A stretch of DNA of 64,000 nt from assembly GCF_001640025.1 (NCBI RefSeq), contig NC_031674.1, positions 1,116,001 to 1,180,000 of the forward strand, in the 5' to 3' direction. Within the stretch, counting starts at the first letter, position 1, and each line of letters begins with the position of its first letter. The translations under genes were made by a program, and so were the position numbers. Below, piece after piece: positions 19,430 to 30,890 of this stretch. The notes beneath the pieces were generated by a model. That model saw only the letters and a list, made by a program, of their open reading frames with translations. It had not been told where the DNA came from and searched no databases. The stretch is from Sugiyamaella lignohabitans. Taxonomy: Eukaryota; Ascomycota; Dipodascomycetes; Dipodascales; Trichomonascaceae.

Positions 19430-20552
19430 AGACCCCCGTCGGTAGTCATCCGAGGTTTCGTGGAACGGAGTCCGATCCGCTTGATGTTGGATTAGAGAGA
19501 TTCTCCTGTAAGAGCCCATTGAAATCAAGCACGGGCACCACGGTCTCCATTATCACCAGTCTCAGTCGCTGCACAACCACGTGCTTGCATGAAGGCATCA
19601 CTCTTGCTCACGCAATGATCTTCGGCTATTTCCTGTTTGGGAAGGGATCTGAGAGGTTGATTTTCAGGGGAACTGTAGGACTAACGCACGTGCATGCACC
19701 TCTTACTCTTAGCCGACCGTTGACGTTTATTTTGTTGTTTGTTCCTGGTAGAAGGTTTTGTGATGTTCTGCTTCGGGACTGTGGATAGTCATTGATCCCA
19801 TTATTTTGCTCGCAAAAACATCTTCAATTTGGAAGTTGGGTTCAACAGCATATGCTGTGCGGTGGCCCCACCACTGATGAATTCTTGTCAAAAAACTACT
19901 AGAACGAGCTTTTTCTAGAGTAGTATGCATTATTGCCAATACAATTGTCCAGGGGCGATCCACAAACCGTGGTACCCTTACATTTATGGCGGAACTCGTA
20001 AACTTTCAACTTACATGCCAAGACTTGACAACCCGTAGATCCACTGTATCCAGATAGATGTCCGACCAGTGGGAACCCTCAGATTACACTAGAGAGAAGC
20101 AAAGATCGTGATTAGCCGACTTAGCTTTGTTTTCTGACAGGTCGTTGCGCCGTCCCGAATATCGTTTAAACCCCCCGTTTCACATTTATCTGCCTGTAAA
20201 ATTGCCATGTTTTACTTTGAAATTAGCTGCTTGCTAGCCAGTCGGCAAGAAATTTGTCTATGTTTTATCCCATTTTACCTATATATATATATTTATATAC
20301 ATGTCTGGTATCTAGTATACACTGTTTTCTACTTGTGTTGGATAACGATAAGTTACATGATGATCGTCAAGCTTAAATAATACTTAACAATAATTGCATA
20401 TGAAAGTCATTTACACGTGCTAAATCACATCTACCATACCGTCTGTCTACTATATCCCACTCCGAAGCTCCTTTCGAATTGCGGAGAGTTGCGGAGAAGC
20501 ATGGACTTGAGTAACAATTATTGTCGGGTCCCCAAATATTGTTCCACATCCA
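19430..20552. other. Upstream region of the GH92 gene
   Basis: AT-rich intergenic DNA with an AT run at 20280-20298. No gene recognised. From here to 29720 there is no GC foldback element. Confidence 0.5.
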
Positions 20553-20584
20553 CACGTGGTCGACAATCGTTCACATATATAAAA
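20553..20584 (+). promoter_or_regulatory. GH92 core promoter: CACGTG box and TATATAAAA
   Basis: A CACGTG E-box (20553-20558; Cbf1/Pho4-type site) lies just before a TATATAAAA box (20576-20584), about 62 bp before the start codon. Confidence 0.6.
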
Positions 20585-20645
20585 CAGCTGTGATATTGCC
20601 TTTCAGAATTGACACTTGCAAACAGGAGTGTTTAATATATTTGTC

Positions 20646-23100
20646 ATGAAGTTGTCAACAAGTGCGTTGTTGGCGTCAAGCATAGTGTCTGCCAATGGTG
20701 CATCCCTCAGTCTGTTGAATGACTTACTAGATATTGTTCCAATTCTGTCCCCTGGACCTTCATCTACATCAACAGACCCAAATCAATATGTGAACTTGTT
20801 TCTAGGAGCAGACGGTGGTGGCCATGTTTTCCCTGGTCCAACTCTTCCATTTGGAATGGTTAAAATGGGCATCGATGTAATCAACTCTGCAGCTGGAGAT
20901 GCATACTCCGGATATGCACCTGATGGTCAAGTTGACGGTATCTCAATGATGCACGAGAGTGGTACTGGAGGTGCTCCTGAATATGGCGTCGTCGCCCAAC
21001 TACCACTGACTGGAAATGTCAATTTAGCAATTGACAATAGTCAGCCCAGAGTAAGTAACCACTATGTCCTTCTCATCTTTAACGTTGCTAACAATATTGT
21101 AGAACAAGCCTGACAACGCATCTATCGGTTATTATCAGATCTTCCTGCAAAACGGTGTTGAGGTCGAGTTTGCTCCTACTGCCCATGCGGGTATTTACCA
21201 CTACACATTCCCTGCTGATCAAGCTGCTAACGTGGTCGTCAACATCACCCATCATCTAAGAGCTCCCAGTAGACCCTACTGGACCCAGTACTTCACTGGC
21301 GGCAATGTCGCTGTCTCTAGCGACTTGTCCCAATATACAGGAGAAAGTACTTTCAAAGGTGGTTGGGGTGAGCAGGGAGACTGGTCGATTTACTTTTGTG
21401 GACAATTTGATACCCCTGCAAAGTCTGTATCCAGTTTTGTTGGCCAAGCTTCTTCATCTTCCTTGACCGCCAGCTCCAGTTCTCAGGATCAGGCTGCTGG
21501 TGTTATCTTTACTTTCCCAGATGGTGCTACTGATGTTAACAGTAGAGTCGGAATTTCATTTTTATCAACTGATCAAGCATGTGCAAACTTGGCAGCCGAG
21601 ATTAATCACTACGACGTCCAAACAACCACCTCTCAAGCTTTAGACGCTTGGCAATCAGAAGTCTTTGATAAAGTAACTGCTGATACATCAAACTCAACTA
21701 TCGCCACTATGTTGTACTCTTCTTTGTATGCTACACATCTTTTACCCTCTAACAGAACCGGTGAAAACCCTCTATGGACTTCATCTGAACCCTACTACGA
21801 TGATTGGTTCACTATTTGGGATATTTTCCGTTGTTTGACACCTCTTTATAATATCATGAATCCTGATCATGCTTCAGGAATGGTCAGAGGTCTCATCGAC
21901 ACCTACAAAAACAATGGCTATATGCCAGATGCTAGATCTGCCAACCAAAACGGTAGGACTCAAGGTGGTAGTAATGCTGATATTGTGCTCGCTGATGCTT
22001 ATATTAAGAATATTGGTCAAGGTGAGATCAACTGGAATGATGGTTATAGTGCCATGGTTAAAGATGCCGAAGTTCAACCCCCAAATAACAATGATCCCTT
22101 TGCACCCGATTCCTCCACCAAGGAAGGTCGAGGCGCTCTTCCTGACTGGTTGAAATATGGTTATATCACCCGAAACTACACAAGAAGTGTTACTAGAACA
22201 ATGGAGTATGCTATGGATGACTTCGGCCTTTCTGTCGTGGCTCAAGGACTTGGCAAAACTGCTGACTACCAAAAATACTTGAACCGTTCTGCCAACTGGA
22301 GAAATATTTGGAACCCAGAAGCTTCTGCAAAGGGCTACAGTTATAAAGGATTCATACAGCCTAGAAATTCTGATGGTACATTCAACAACACTAATTATGA
22401 TCCCATGTCATGTGGTGGCTGTTATTGGGGAGATGATGAGTACGAGGGCAAGCCTGTTGAATATGGTTTTGCTGTACCTCATGACATAGCTACTCTTGTA
22501 GAGTATGCAGGTGGCGATCAAACCTTCATCAAACGTTTGGATGATATGTTCGGTGTATATGGAGGAGCAGTTCTTGGCGATATTGGCAACGAACCAAGCT
22601 TTTTAACCCCATTTTTGTACAATTTTGTCAATGCTCAATATAAAACTGTTGAGACAACCCGGTACTTGATTAACAATCACTTTAATTCTGGAAACAGTGG
22701 ACTTCCAGGAAACTCCGATGCGTAAGTATTAATATACAGCTCGGCGAAAGCAAAATTGATACTAACATCTATCAGAGGAGCGATGCAAGCATGGTTATTC
22801 TGGAATCTCATTGGACTCTATCCCATTACAGGTACTACTACCTACCTGATCTCGGCTCCTTTCCTATCTAACTTTAGTCTCAAGTTGGCAAACGGAAACA
22901 CCGTTACAATCACAGCACAAAACTTGGCCGAGGACAGTTACTATGTTCAAGGAATTACCCTTAATGGACGCCCCCATAACGAAAACTGGATAAGCCACGA
23001 TGATCTTTTCGTTAACGGAGGATCATTAAATTTCCAACTCGGCACCGAACCTAAAAACTGGGACGTTGGTTCTGTGCCTCCATCTCCTGGTCACATCTAG
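20646..23100 (+). CDS. Secreted GH92 alpha-1,2-mannosidase, three exons
   Basis: Exons are 20646-21050, 21103-22721 and 22776-23100. The introns are 52 and 54 nt (GTAAGT donors; branch sites GCTAAC and ACTAAC; acceptors TAG and CAG). The 782-residue product begins with a signal peptide (MKLSTSALLASSIVSANG). GH92 hallmarks follow: NLFLGADGGGHVFPG and PFGMVKMGID near the start, an EPYYDDWFTIWDIFRC segment, CGGCYWGDDEYEG, and the C-terminal GNSDA-GAMQAWLFWNLIGLYP stretch rebuilt across the last intron, equivalent to GNEDCGQMSAW in bacterial enzymes. GH92 enzymes are calcium-dependent exo-mannosidases acting on N-glycans or yeast mannan. Secretion is predicted. Family assignment is firm; the linkage preference is inferred. 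Confidence 0.93.
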
Positions 23101-23502
23101 TCCCAAATTTTAGGTTACCATCTACAACCAATCTTACAGCTCCGAGATAGTGCCAATTTCCGAGCCCTGATTGCCGATTTCCTTCGGAACATCACTGTTT
23201 TCCGTATTTTTAAGCCGTGGTTATAACCTTCATTAAATCACACCACACACACCTTCTTTACGTCTGCAAAAAGTTCCTTGCCACGCTTAAAAAAGTTAAC
23301 GATTTACGATCCTTGATAGAATATAGAATAGAACATTATTTTTGAAAACAAAAAAAAAAGTTTATACTAAAAGCCGCGGATAGATTTATCTGTGTCTGTG
23401 AAGGGACTCGGTGAAACCAGCCAATGTCTAGCAAGAAGGCCAAGATATTATGTCAGCCATGAGTTCAATATATGATGAACTCCCAAGACATATATTCATT
23501 CA

Positions 23503-23808
23503 TTATGATTCATCCTTTGTGGAGCTTGATTCAGATCCAGATTCAGATGTTCCTGTTTTTGCTTGCCGTTGATTCACCATCTTTGAGTTTTCCGCGCTAT
23601 ATTCACGTGCATCTACTGTCGGTCTATGACCGGGACCTAATAGCCCATGATTTCCAATGTTCTGAAATGAATTGTGTTGACCCATCTTGTGGGGTCGGTA
23701 AGAATGCGGCTTTGTTGGGATGGGTCTCCCAGATTGAGTCTTCAATACATGGTCTTTATCAAAAACAAGTTTTCGTTTTTCATCGTCATTATTATTATTT
23801 TCTGACAT
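23503..23808 (-). CDS. Hypothetical small hydrophilic protein (101 aa)
   Basis: Open frame from an ATG at 23808 (context CATTATGTCAGAA) to 23503. It starts MSENNNNDDEKRKLVFDK and has a His/Pro/Gly-rich middle with SGRPIPTKPHSYRPHKMG and GNHGLLGPGHRPT. It ends in a Ser/Glu tail with TSESGSESSSTKDES. There is no signal or membrane segment. Composition is protein-like rather than random AT-rich DNA, and a TATATA sequence lies about 145 bp upstream (23954-23949). I do not recognise the family. The overlapping plus-strand frame looks like its shadow. Confidence 0.42.
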   Translation of the reverse strand: MSENNNNDDEKRKLVFDKDHVLKTQSGRPIPTKPHSYRPHKMGQHNSFQNIGNHGLLGPGHRPTVDAREYSAENSKMVNQRQAKTGTSESGSESSSTKDES

Positions 23809-25364
23809 AATGAGGTTGGTAAAGCCGTGAAGCAACTTGCAGCATTTCAACTAAATGCTCGATATCGTCTGCCAAGTTTCCTAACCTCAATCTATCTATG
23901 CGCAATGATGCAATCGGATAAGAACAAACAAACCGACTGTTTCCAAGTTATATAGGGCTTACTGTTATAGTATAGAAGGGAAAGGCAAAATATTCAGTGA
24001 GAACTGATCTACTCAACCAGATTGGCTATGCTGACAATCCGTCGACGGTTGATTTGTTGAGCCAGCTTCTTCTCCGCTCGAGATGCGCATATTTTCCTGA
24101 CATCTTGTCAATGTCTGTTCCTGAGACATGATTCAGGTGTGAAAAAAGCATTTGTATAGTCTCGGCCAATAGCCAATGAGTTGATAGGCATTGATCCTTT
24201 GGTCTCCATTTGTGGAGTTCAATTAGACTTAAGATTATATGCCATGCCATTCTTGAAACTCGCTTAGCGGCAGGTAGCCGGGCGGATCAATTAGGCAACT
24301 AGGAGTTCCCATGGTCTAGGTAAGACCGAATGGCATTATTTTGAAATCAATATTGGATAAAAGTGTTGATGAAATACCAGAGATATTTATAGATCTATAA
24401 ATAGTTTTGTAAATTTATTACCACTCTTGAACTGATGCGAGAGAGAATAGGTGTTTGTAGTTGAAAACCGGCTCCTTGCCAATACACGGCGAATATATGA
24501 CGTTGGATATAGTTTCCACACATCCGTGTTGAAACGTCTTCTTTCGCTAAAGAAAGTTTGGTATGGTTCGATTTTTTGTTCCATGGCCGACAAGCTCAAG
24601 CTTTTTCTGATTTAGCTCAGCCTACCCGGAAGGAAACTTAACTGTTAGACCTTTGAATATTGATTAATAACCGACTATATGTTATCGTTTGATTATGAAA
24701 CATGATAAAGCTCTGAGCTCAGGCCGAGGTACTAGCATTTTACCTTTGTAGCCAAAAGAAAAATAAAAAGTAAAAAAAAATAGAAACAGGGTCGGAAATC
24801 TATCTAGAATTCTTTTCTTGAGAAATCGAGATCGCAGCGCTTTGTTGCTGCCATATCGTGCAAATCAAGACTATAAGTCGGGTTGCTACTCATATTCAGT
24901 AAATCCAACCTCCAAGTATTGTCAAACATGGAAATGATAACGACTATGGTTGACATGTTATTCCTTCCTGTTAGATTAACCAACCTTAATTACAAGATCA
25001 GAAGGAATCGTAAGGTTCGAAAATAAACTATCCGTGCCCATTTTCCTTTTCTGACCAGTGTTCTCGATTTGTATCACCCGCCTGATCCCGTCAGGGCCGC
25101 CTGGTCCAAGTTGCTAGCACTGGCCATTGTTTGTGGGGCATGCTCTTTGACAGGTTCCGGTTAACTATATTTGGGACAGCTGGCTCAGCAAATCAGGTGC
25201 CTTTGCTTTTCTTGCCAAATATATATATGGGAACTAATATATTTATTCAGTTTGTGGGTCATTGGTCAATTTTTTTTCCCATTATTTTTGCACCGTAAGC
25301 TAGTTAAATATTTTTTTTATCATATCAAAGTATATGAATCGACTAAAGACACTACTATAGTAGC
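23809..25364. other. AT-rich upstream region of the homeobox gene
   Basis: 1.55 kb with no supported gene and no GC element. Several AT runs and a poly-T stretch just before 25320 suggest a long regulatory region. Confidence 0.5.
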
Positions 25365-27068
25365 ATGTCCGAATCAGCTCTTGTAAGCCCATCAACACAC
25401 TCTATGTCTTCAAGTAGCGGTACTAATACTCGGACAAGAAAGTCCACTCTTACTCAACAACAGAAAAACAAGAAGCGTCAAAGAGCCACTCCGGCCCAGT
25501 TGGTATATCTTAAAAAGGAATTTGAAATCAACAACACACCAAATGCAAAGACCCGAGAGGAAATTGGTAAGAAGATTGATATGACCGAGAGGTCTGTACA
25601 GATCTGGTTTCAAAATAAAAGAGCCAAGCAGAAGCTCTTCAGTCGTAAACATAATATCTCTGGTCTAGGGAATATTAGTCCCCTTGGTCCTAATATGGTG
25701 GGTAATCGATATTTCTCACCATCGAGTAATTCTTCTTTGGATAATTCTAGCTATTCGTCTCCTGGATTAGGTGGTATGGCTCATCCTAAAATGTTTGTAA
25801 TGCCATATGACGGAATGCGATCATTTGCCAGATCAGCAAGTTCGTTGGAACACAGGCAGGCATTAAGAGGCTATGGGAATCTAGCGTCATTGATTGTCTT
25901 TTCATGTCGGTCTTTGACAATTGGAAGTTGGAGAAGAGTCGCATCTCCTAATGCAACAAATGGTCTGACTCCTGACGATCTTACGGTACTATACAGTCCG
26001 TCTGAATCGACTTTTACTTATCTAATGTTTGATGGAACCACGAGATTTCGAATGGAATTCCCTGCAAAGTCTGTTGAGAAAATAACCTTGTCGGTGGATG
26101 AAAACAACTCGATGGCAGGTGTAGTCACTCTATGTCTGAATAACAGACCATCATTTTCAGTCAAGACCCCAAAGAGCCCTGATCGGTGGCTGGTCTGTGG
26201 AGATTTTTCGGTTGCTGAACAAGCTTCAAGATGCACGATTCACAAACTTGTTGGCCCTTATAATCAACTTCATGGCCAGGTATGTCAACTCTATTCGTTC
26301 CAGCCATCGAAAGTTTCGGCAGGACTACTTACTCCTCCACAGACTGCTACGAGTACATCGTCAGAAAGAGAATTGGAGGCAGTCAGCCAGAGGAGTCGGT
26401 TGGTTGATAATCTATGGCTTAACGCGCCAGAACGATCACAGACAAGGTCAACACCGGCGGTCTTTACTTGTTCCAATAACGTTGCTGTTCATGATGTTTG
26501 CGACTCTATACTTGCATTTGGAGACTCTGTTTCAGAAAACGATCTCACTTCACCTGCTCCTGGTGGCAGTGAGTTGGCAGACGAAATTAAAGACGATATC
26601 CATGACGCATTGTTCTCTGAGCCAGAAGTGAGTCAAATATCATGGAACACTATTTTTGGTGACGAAGAGAGTCAGTTTGCACCTGCAGATGATTTGTTTG
26701 AAGTCAAGATTGGAGACAATAATGCCGCTCATATCGATACTCTATTCAGCACGCAAAGCAGTTTAGGAATGATTTCACCGGATAGTGATGGTGCCGGTAA
26801 AATGGCTGAAGTGATTTCAGGGCAAGTTCACAACGAACAGACAGTCGAGCCTGCTGTAATCACCAGTCCCACCTCTACGGCTGTTAATGGTGATACTGTG
26901 GGCACAAATGCCCCGATCATGTCAAGTTCAATGAATGGTTCTGGTAGCACCGACTTTGATGACCAACTCCTACTGGGAGCAGGAAATAATTACACACTTG
27001 ACGCCACATCGTCAGTCATCGGACTCAACGACGACTTCCAGCTTTCATATGTAGTTAATTTCTTATAG
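25365..27068 (+). CDS. Homeobox transcription factor (Hoy1-like)
   Basis: 567 residues from the ATG at 25365. The homeodomain is at about 35-92: KKRQRATPAQLVYLKKEFE for helix 1, TREEIGKKI for helix 2, and the recognition helix RSVQIWFQNKRAKQK. Downstream (about 170-320) is a second conserved-looking block, ASLIVFSCRSLTIGSWRRV and FDGTTRFRMEFPAKSVEKI. The C-terminus is acidic and Ser-rich, as in an activation domain. A single N-terminal typical homeodomain plus this second block resembles Yarrowia Hoy1, a regulator of hyphal growth, but that link is from memory of the architecture. It is flanked by long element-free intergenic DNA, as expected for a heavily regulated gene. Confidence 0.75.
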   Translation: MSESALVSPSTHSMSSSSGTNTRTRKSTLTQQQKNKKRQRATPAQLVYLKKEFEINNTPNAKTREEIGKKIDMTERSVQIWFQNKRAKQKLFSRKHNISGLGNISPLGPNMVGNRYFSPSSNSSLDNSSYSSPGLGGMAHPKMFVMPYDGMRSFARSASSLEHRQALRGYGNLASLIVFSCRSLTIGSWRRVASPNATNGLTPDDLTVLYSPSESTFTYLMFDGTTRFRMEFPAKSVEKITLSVDENNSMAGVVTLCLNNRPSFSVKTPKSPDRWLVCGDFSVAEQASRCTIHKLVGPYNQLHGQVCQLYSFQPSKVSAGLLTPPQTATSTSSERELEAVSQRSRLVDNLWLNAPERSQTRSTPAVFTCSNNVAVHDVCDSILAFGDSVSENDLTSPAPGGSELADEIKDDIHDALFSEPEVSQISWNTIFGDEESQFAPADDLFEVKIGDNNAAHIDTLFSTQSSLGMISPDSDGAGKMAEVISGQVHNEQTVEPAVITSPTSTAVNGDTVGTNAPIMSSSMNGSGSTDFDDQLLLGAGNNYTLDATSSVIGLNDDFQLSYVVNFL

Positions 27069-27783
27069 CTTAAGTTCGTACAGCTTAAGCTGGTGAGAAG
27101 GGAACATGAACATGACCGTCGGGCTGGTGATGGATGCGCGTCGACTAATTGGGTCCTGTCTGCCTTATCGTGCATTATCACTGACAGGTACATGCGTCTG
27201 ACAGATAAGGCGGTAATTGTAGATTATAGGATAGCAACTTCAATATACCGTAACGTAATTTATTAATTAATATGTAATTGATGTCGTTCTACCTGTACAT
27301 TGAAGTGAATATACAAATTATATTCAAGTTTGCTGGTTCCAACAATGTCCATTCCGAGTAGATGTAATAAGTATATAAAGCTTGTATATCGGCTCATTCT
27401 AACAAACCAAAATTACTCTTCTTCCAATTGGTCCCAAATAGACAGTCATTCCTACCTTTCTTTCTTATAAAAAGCCGGACCAATAAACAAACTTTTATTT
27501 TCCTTTTGGTCTAGATCACAATCACAACCACTATAACCACAATACTATATAAGAGAATATATGCGGGCAGTTGGCAGAGCAACCCGTTCGTGGAACCGCC
27601 GCCAGCGGCCGGCCGTTATACATACATACGTCAATCAGTAATCCTTACCCATTTAACATCAACGTGCTGGAGTTATAGTTACGAAATCCACATTTCAAGC
27701 ATATTGGGACAGTGAACCGGTTGGCAATTTCTCTCTCGTGTTCAAATAAAATAACAACATTGAAGAGATAATCCAGCCCCAAA
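27069..27783. other. Intergenic region before PTM1
   Basis: 715 bp without a supported gene. Pyrimidine-rich and AT-rich tracts; TATAAA-like sequences near 27375 and 27548 are candidate promoter elements for PTM1. Confidence 0.45.
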
Positions 27784-29673
27784 ATGTTCTATAGATCTTA
27801 TAGTAGGGGCCAGGTCAATGTTGTGTGGTTGATTGTGCTGATATCGACGGTGTTTGGTTCGGTATGGGCGGATGAAGTCAAGGTCGACAACAACAAGGAC
27901 AATCGTCAAATATGTTCGGGAATATATTCAAAACAGGATTGGAGTGGTCCTCATGATTCTTATATAGATGCGGCATTCACATCACCTAGTGATAATGAAA
28001 ATGATTGGATTGCTGTTGTCATTTTTGAGTACCGAAATGTCGACATGTTAGGAGTGTCAGTGTCAGGAGATAGAAACAAAAAATATGTGTGTGATGAAGG
28101 AGCAATTGCTTCTGGATTATGTAAATCCGAACAGTTGGGAACATTTTTGATAGATGAGAATCTTGGAGATGGCAATCATACCAGTGATTTGAGTGGAGAA
28201 CAGAACATTCCGGCTCTATTTGCCACTATCAGTACTCAGAGAGTCGACGCTAAGAACCCCAAAGCTATCCACTATCCAATCAAGAAATCAGGTTACTACT
28301 GTGTGACGACTTTCCCTAGCAATCCAGATCTTAAATATACAGGGGCAGTAGTGTACCAAAACGCATTTGGATACCTGGCAGCTGGTCAGATCCCTAAATT
28401 GCCGTTCTTTGGAGGAGCTGCCCTGGCTTATTTGGTCGTTTTTGCTCTATGGATGTTTTCTTATATCCAACATCGATCCGACATTTTGCCTGTACAGAAC
28501 TATATCACAGCCATTTGTGGATTCCTTGTTATCGAGATGATTATCATTTGGGGCTACTATGATCTGGTCAACTCTAAGGGCACGTCAGGAGGCACTGTGG
28601 CTTATTTGGTTTTCCTTTCGATCCTCGATGCTCTTCGTAATGCGTATACATTCTTTTTGTTATTGATTGTCTGTCTTGGATATGGCGTTGTCAAGCCCAG
28701 TCTCGGTTCAGTCATGTGGAAATGCCAGGCCCTCGGAGTCGCTCATTTTGTATTTGCTGTCATTTACACGGTATCTTCGTACTTACTACCCACAGAAGCA
28801 GTTGACAACCCACTAGTGCTGCTTGTGATCCTTCCTCTGACACTCACTATGACAGTTTTCTATGTGTGGATCCTGTCGTCACTCACTGGAACCATCAAAT
28901 ACCTCGAATCACACAAACAACATGTGAAGGCCAACATGTACAAGAATCTATGGAGAATTCTGCTGGGATCTATTATAGTGATCTTCGCCTTTTTCTTTAT
29001 CAACTCGCTGATTCTAGCTGGAGAATCAACCCTCGACTTTATTACTAAACATTGGGAGTCGAGATGGTTTATTCTGGACGGATGGCTGAACGTGGTGTAC
29101 TTTGTGAACTTCTGTCTGGTAGCATTCATCTGGCGACCCACTGCGAACAACCGACGATTCGCCATGTCGAGCCAGCTGGCACAGAACGAAGAAGAGGCCC
29201 AGGAGTTTGAAATCGGGTCGTTACGCGAGTCTATTGACGATGAAGAACAACAACGAACGAGAGACGTTTCTCCCCGCGAAGGGGGTACTACTATTCGAGA
29301 CTTTGCACCACCCAGTGACAACCAACCGGATGACGACCGTCCTGCTGCCGCTAAATATTTTGACCGGTCATCAAGCACCATTAAAAAGGACACTCTCGCC
29401 GCCAACGACGGTGAAACCATGTTTGATGTCGGCGGGGACGACGACGAAGACGATGATGCTGCTGCTACTGCTGCCACTCTAAACAGCGGAGCAGGAGTTG
29501 TCGGTTCATCCTCGGCCTCAACAACGAACCACGACAGGAAATTCGACGACGACTACGACCAGTGGAATGACGACGACGAGGACCTCCACGGCGACCTGCT
29601 GAGTGACGACGAAGACGAAGATGACGACGACGACGATGAACAACGCGCCCTCACCAGCAACAAAAACAAGTAA
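27784..29673 (+). CDS. PTM1: Ptm1-like seven-transmembrane (GOST/LUSTR family) Golgi protein
   Basis: 629 residues from the ATG at 27784. A cleavable signal (VVWLIVLISTVFGSVWA) is followed by a luminal domain with several cysteines (about 32-205). Seven hydrophobic spans follow at about 210-450, with signature parts QNYITAICGFLVIEMIIIWG, YVWILSSLTGTIKYLE and the late SRWFILDGWLNVVYFVNF. The cytosolic tail is long, hydrophilic and ends in Asp/Glu runs. This is the layout of the lung-seven-transmembrane/GOST family, represented by Ptm1, found in Golgi and early endosome membranes. Its exact role is unclear even in model yeast. A shared GC unit lies 47 nt after the stop, between this gene and convergent RPL7. 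Confidence 0.9.
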   Translation: MFYRSYSRGQVNVVWLIVLISTVFGSVWADEVKVDNNKDNRQICSGIYSKQDWSGPHDSYIDAAFTSPSDNENDWIAVVIFEYRNVDMLGVSVSGDRNKKYVCDEGAIASGLCKSEQLGTFLIDENLGDGNHTSDLSGEQNIPALFATISTQRVDAKNPKAIHYPIKKSGYYCVTTFPSNPDLKYTGAVVYQNAFGYLAAGQIPKLPFFGGAALAYLVVFALWMFSYIQHRSDILPVQNYITAICGFLVIEMIIIWGYYDLVNSKGTSGGTVAYLVFLSILDALRNAYTFFLLLIVCLGYGVVKPSLGSVMWKCQALGVAHFVFAVIYTVSSYLLPTEAVDNPLVLLVILPLTLTMTVFYVWILSSLTGTIKYLESHKQHVKANMYKNLWRILLGSIIVIFAFFFINSLILAGESTLDFITKHWESRWFILDGWLNVVYFVNFCLVAFIWRPTANNRRFAMSSQLAQNEEEAQEFEIGSLRESIDDEEQQRTRDVSPREGGTTIRDFAPPSDNQPDDDRPAAAKYFDRSSSTIKKDTLAANDGETMFDVGGDDDEDDDAAATAATLNSGAGVVGSSSASTTNHDRKFDDDYDQWNDDDEDLHGDLLSDDEDEDDDDDDEQRALTSNKNK

Positions 29674-29720
29674 ACTATTTAACATGTAGCATTCCCCTCA
29701 TATTCACACTTCCGTGTACT

Positions 29721-29859
29721 GCCTCCGGCGGCTGGGGCTCCGCCCCAGACCCTGGTTGCTCCTCTCGCTGCGCTCGAGTCGGTTCTCCCGTCGAACCCCC
29801 GTAACTCCTGCGAAGCAGGAGCAACCAGGGTCTGGGGCGGAGCCCCAGCCGCCGGAGGC
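29721..29859 (+). repeat. GC foldback unit, complete (S - core - Q), between convergent PTM1 and RPL7
   Basis: 139 bp with a 23-nt core. Nearly centred: 47 nt from the PTM1 stop and 53 nt from the RPL7 stop. Confidence 0.95.
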
Positions 29860-29912
29860 AGGGGGGCCACGAGTACGCAATAGACAGTCTAATTTTGATA
29901 AATGAGTACATT

Positions 29913-30668
29913 TTAGTTTTGAGCCTTGATGAGAGCGTTGATGTTCTCCTCGCGGTTGCCCAAAGCACCACCCTCGATGAAGTGCTTGAACTTTCTGCGA
30001 ACACCCCAGCCGCCAGAGGGGTTGGAGAGCTTGAAGGGCCACAAGAAGTTAGAGGCTTGCTTGAAGTGGGGGCCGACAGTGTAGATTTCGTGGATGAGAT
30101 CCTCGACACAGATGATGCCGTACTTGCCAAGAGACTCCTCGATGATGGCGTTGTCGGTCAAAGCGACACGTTGCTTGTTGACCTTACCGTATCCACGCTT
30201 GTAAACGAGTTGACGGACAGAGGCCAAGTTGGGGTAACCGTAGGCAATGTAGGGCTCGACAATGCGCAAAAGCTCGGCAGTGGCCTTGGTGAGTCTGACG
30301 AAAACACCGTTGTTGATTTGGTGGAGTCTGAGCAATTGCAAGACCTTACGGGGCTTGGGAGCGATCTTGTTGATACCCTTGATACGGATAACAAAAACAA
30401 GCTTCTCTTGAGCAGGAACGTAGATGCTACCGTCGGCCTTGGCAGCACGCTTAAGACGGATTTGCTCTCTCTCATTGTCACGGTACTCCTTGACGTACTT
30501 CTCGGCTCTCTCGAAGATGACCTTTCTCTTCTCCTTGTTGGCGGCCTTCTTAGCAACGGCAGCCTCCTTCTTCTTGGCAAGGAGCTCCTCAGAGGTCTTT
30601 CTCTTCTTGAGAAGAGTCTCGGGAGGGAAGATATCTTGGTGCGATGGGACGGTGGTGGATGGGGCCAT
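29913..30668 (-). CDS. RPL7: Ribosomal protein L7 (uL30), large subunit
   Basis: 251 residues from the ATG at 30668 (context ACAAAAATGGCC). A basic N-terminal helix ([20 protein letters not shown]) precedes the L30 fold: [37 protein letters not shown], and [20 protein letters not shown]. It ends with the eukaryotic block [19 protein letters not shown]. Length equals yeast Rpl7. No intron is seen in the coding region, unlike S. cerevisiae RPL7A/B. Codon use is strongly biased to C-ending codons, as expected for high expression. Confidence 0.98.
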   Translation of the reverse strand: MAPSTTVPSHQDIFPPETLLKKRKTSEELLAKKKEAAVAKKAANKEKRKVIFERAEKYVKEYRDNEREQIRLKRAAKADGSIYVPAQEKLVFVIRIKGINKIAPKPRKVLQLLRLHQINNGVFVRLTKATAELLRIVEPYIAYGYPNLASVRQLVYKRGYGKVNKQRVALTDNAIIEESLGKYGIICVEDLIHEIYTVGPHFKQASNFLWPFKLSNPSGGWGVRRKFKHFIEGGALGNREENINALIKAQN

Positions 30669-30890
30669 TTTTGTATATGTTGGTTTTTGTTGAACGACGA
30701 CGACAAACAACTATCTCTTCTTCTTCTTCTTCGTCACTTTTGGTGAACTTCCTGCCCATGCAGGGTGCGTGCATCTCCCGCTTTTTCACAGTCACAAGAG
30801 TCACCTGCCTAAACAGGAAATATTAGATAAGGGCAAGGGTCAGAAATTTCAAAAGATAAGTCTGCAGGGGGATTTCCAGGGGGTGAGTGT

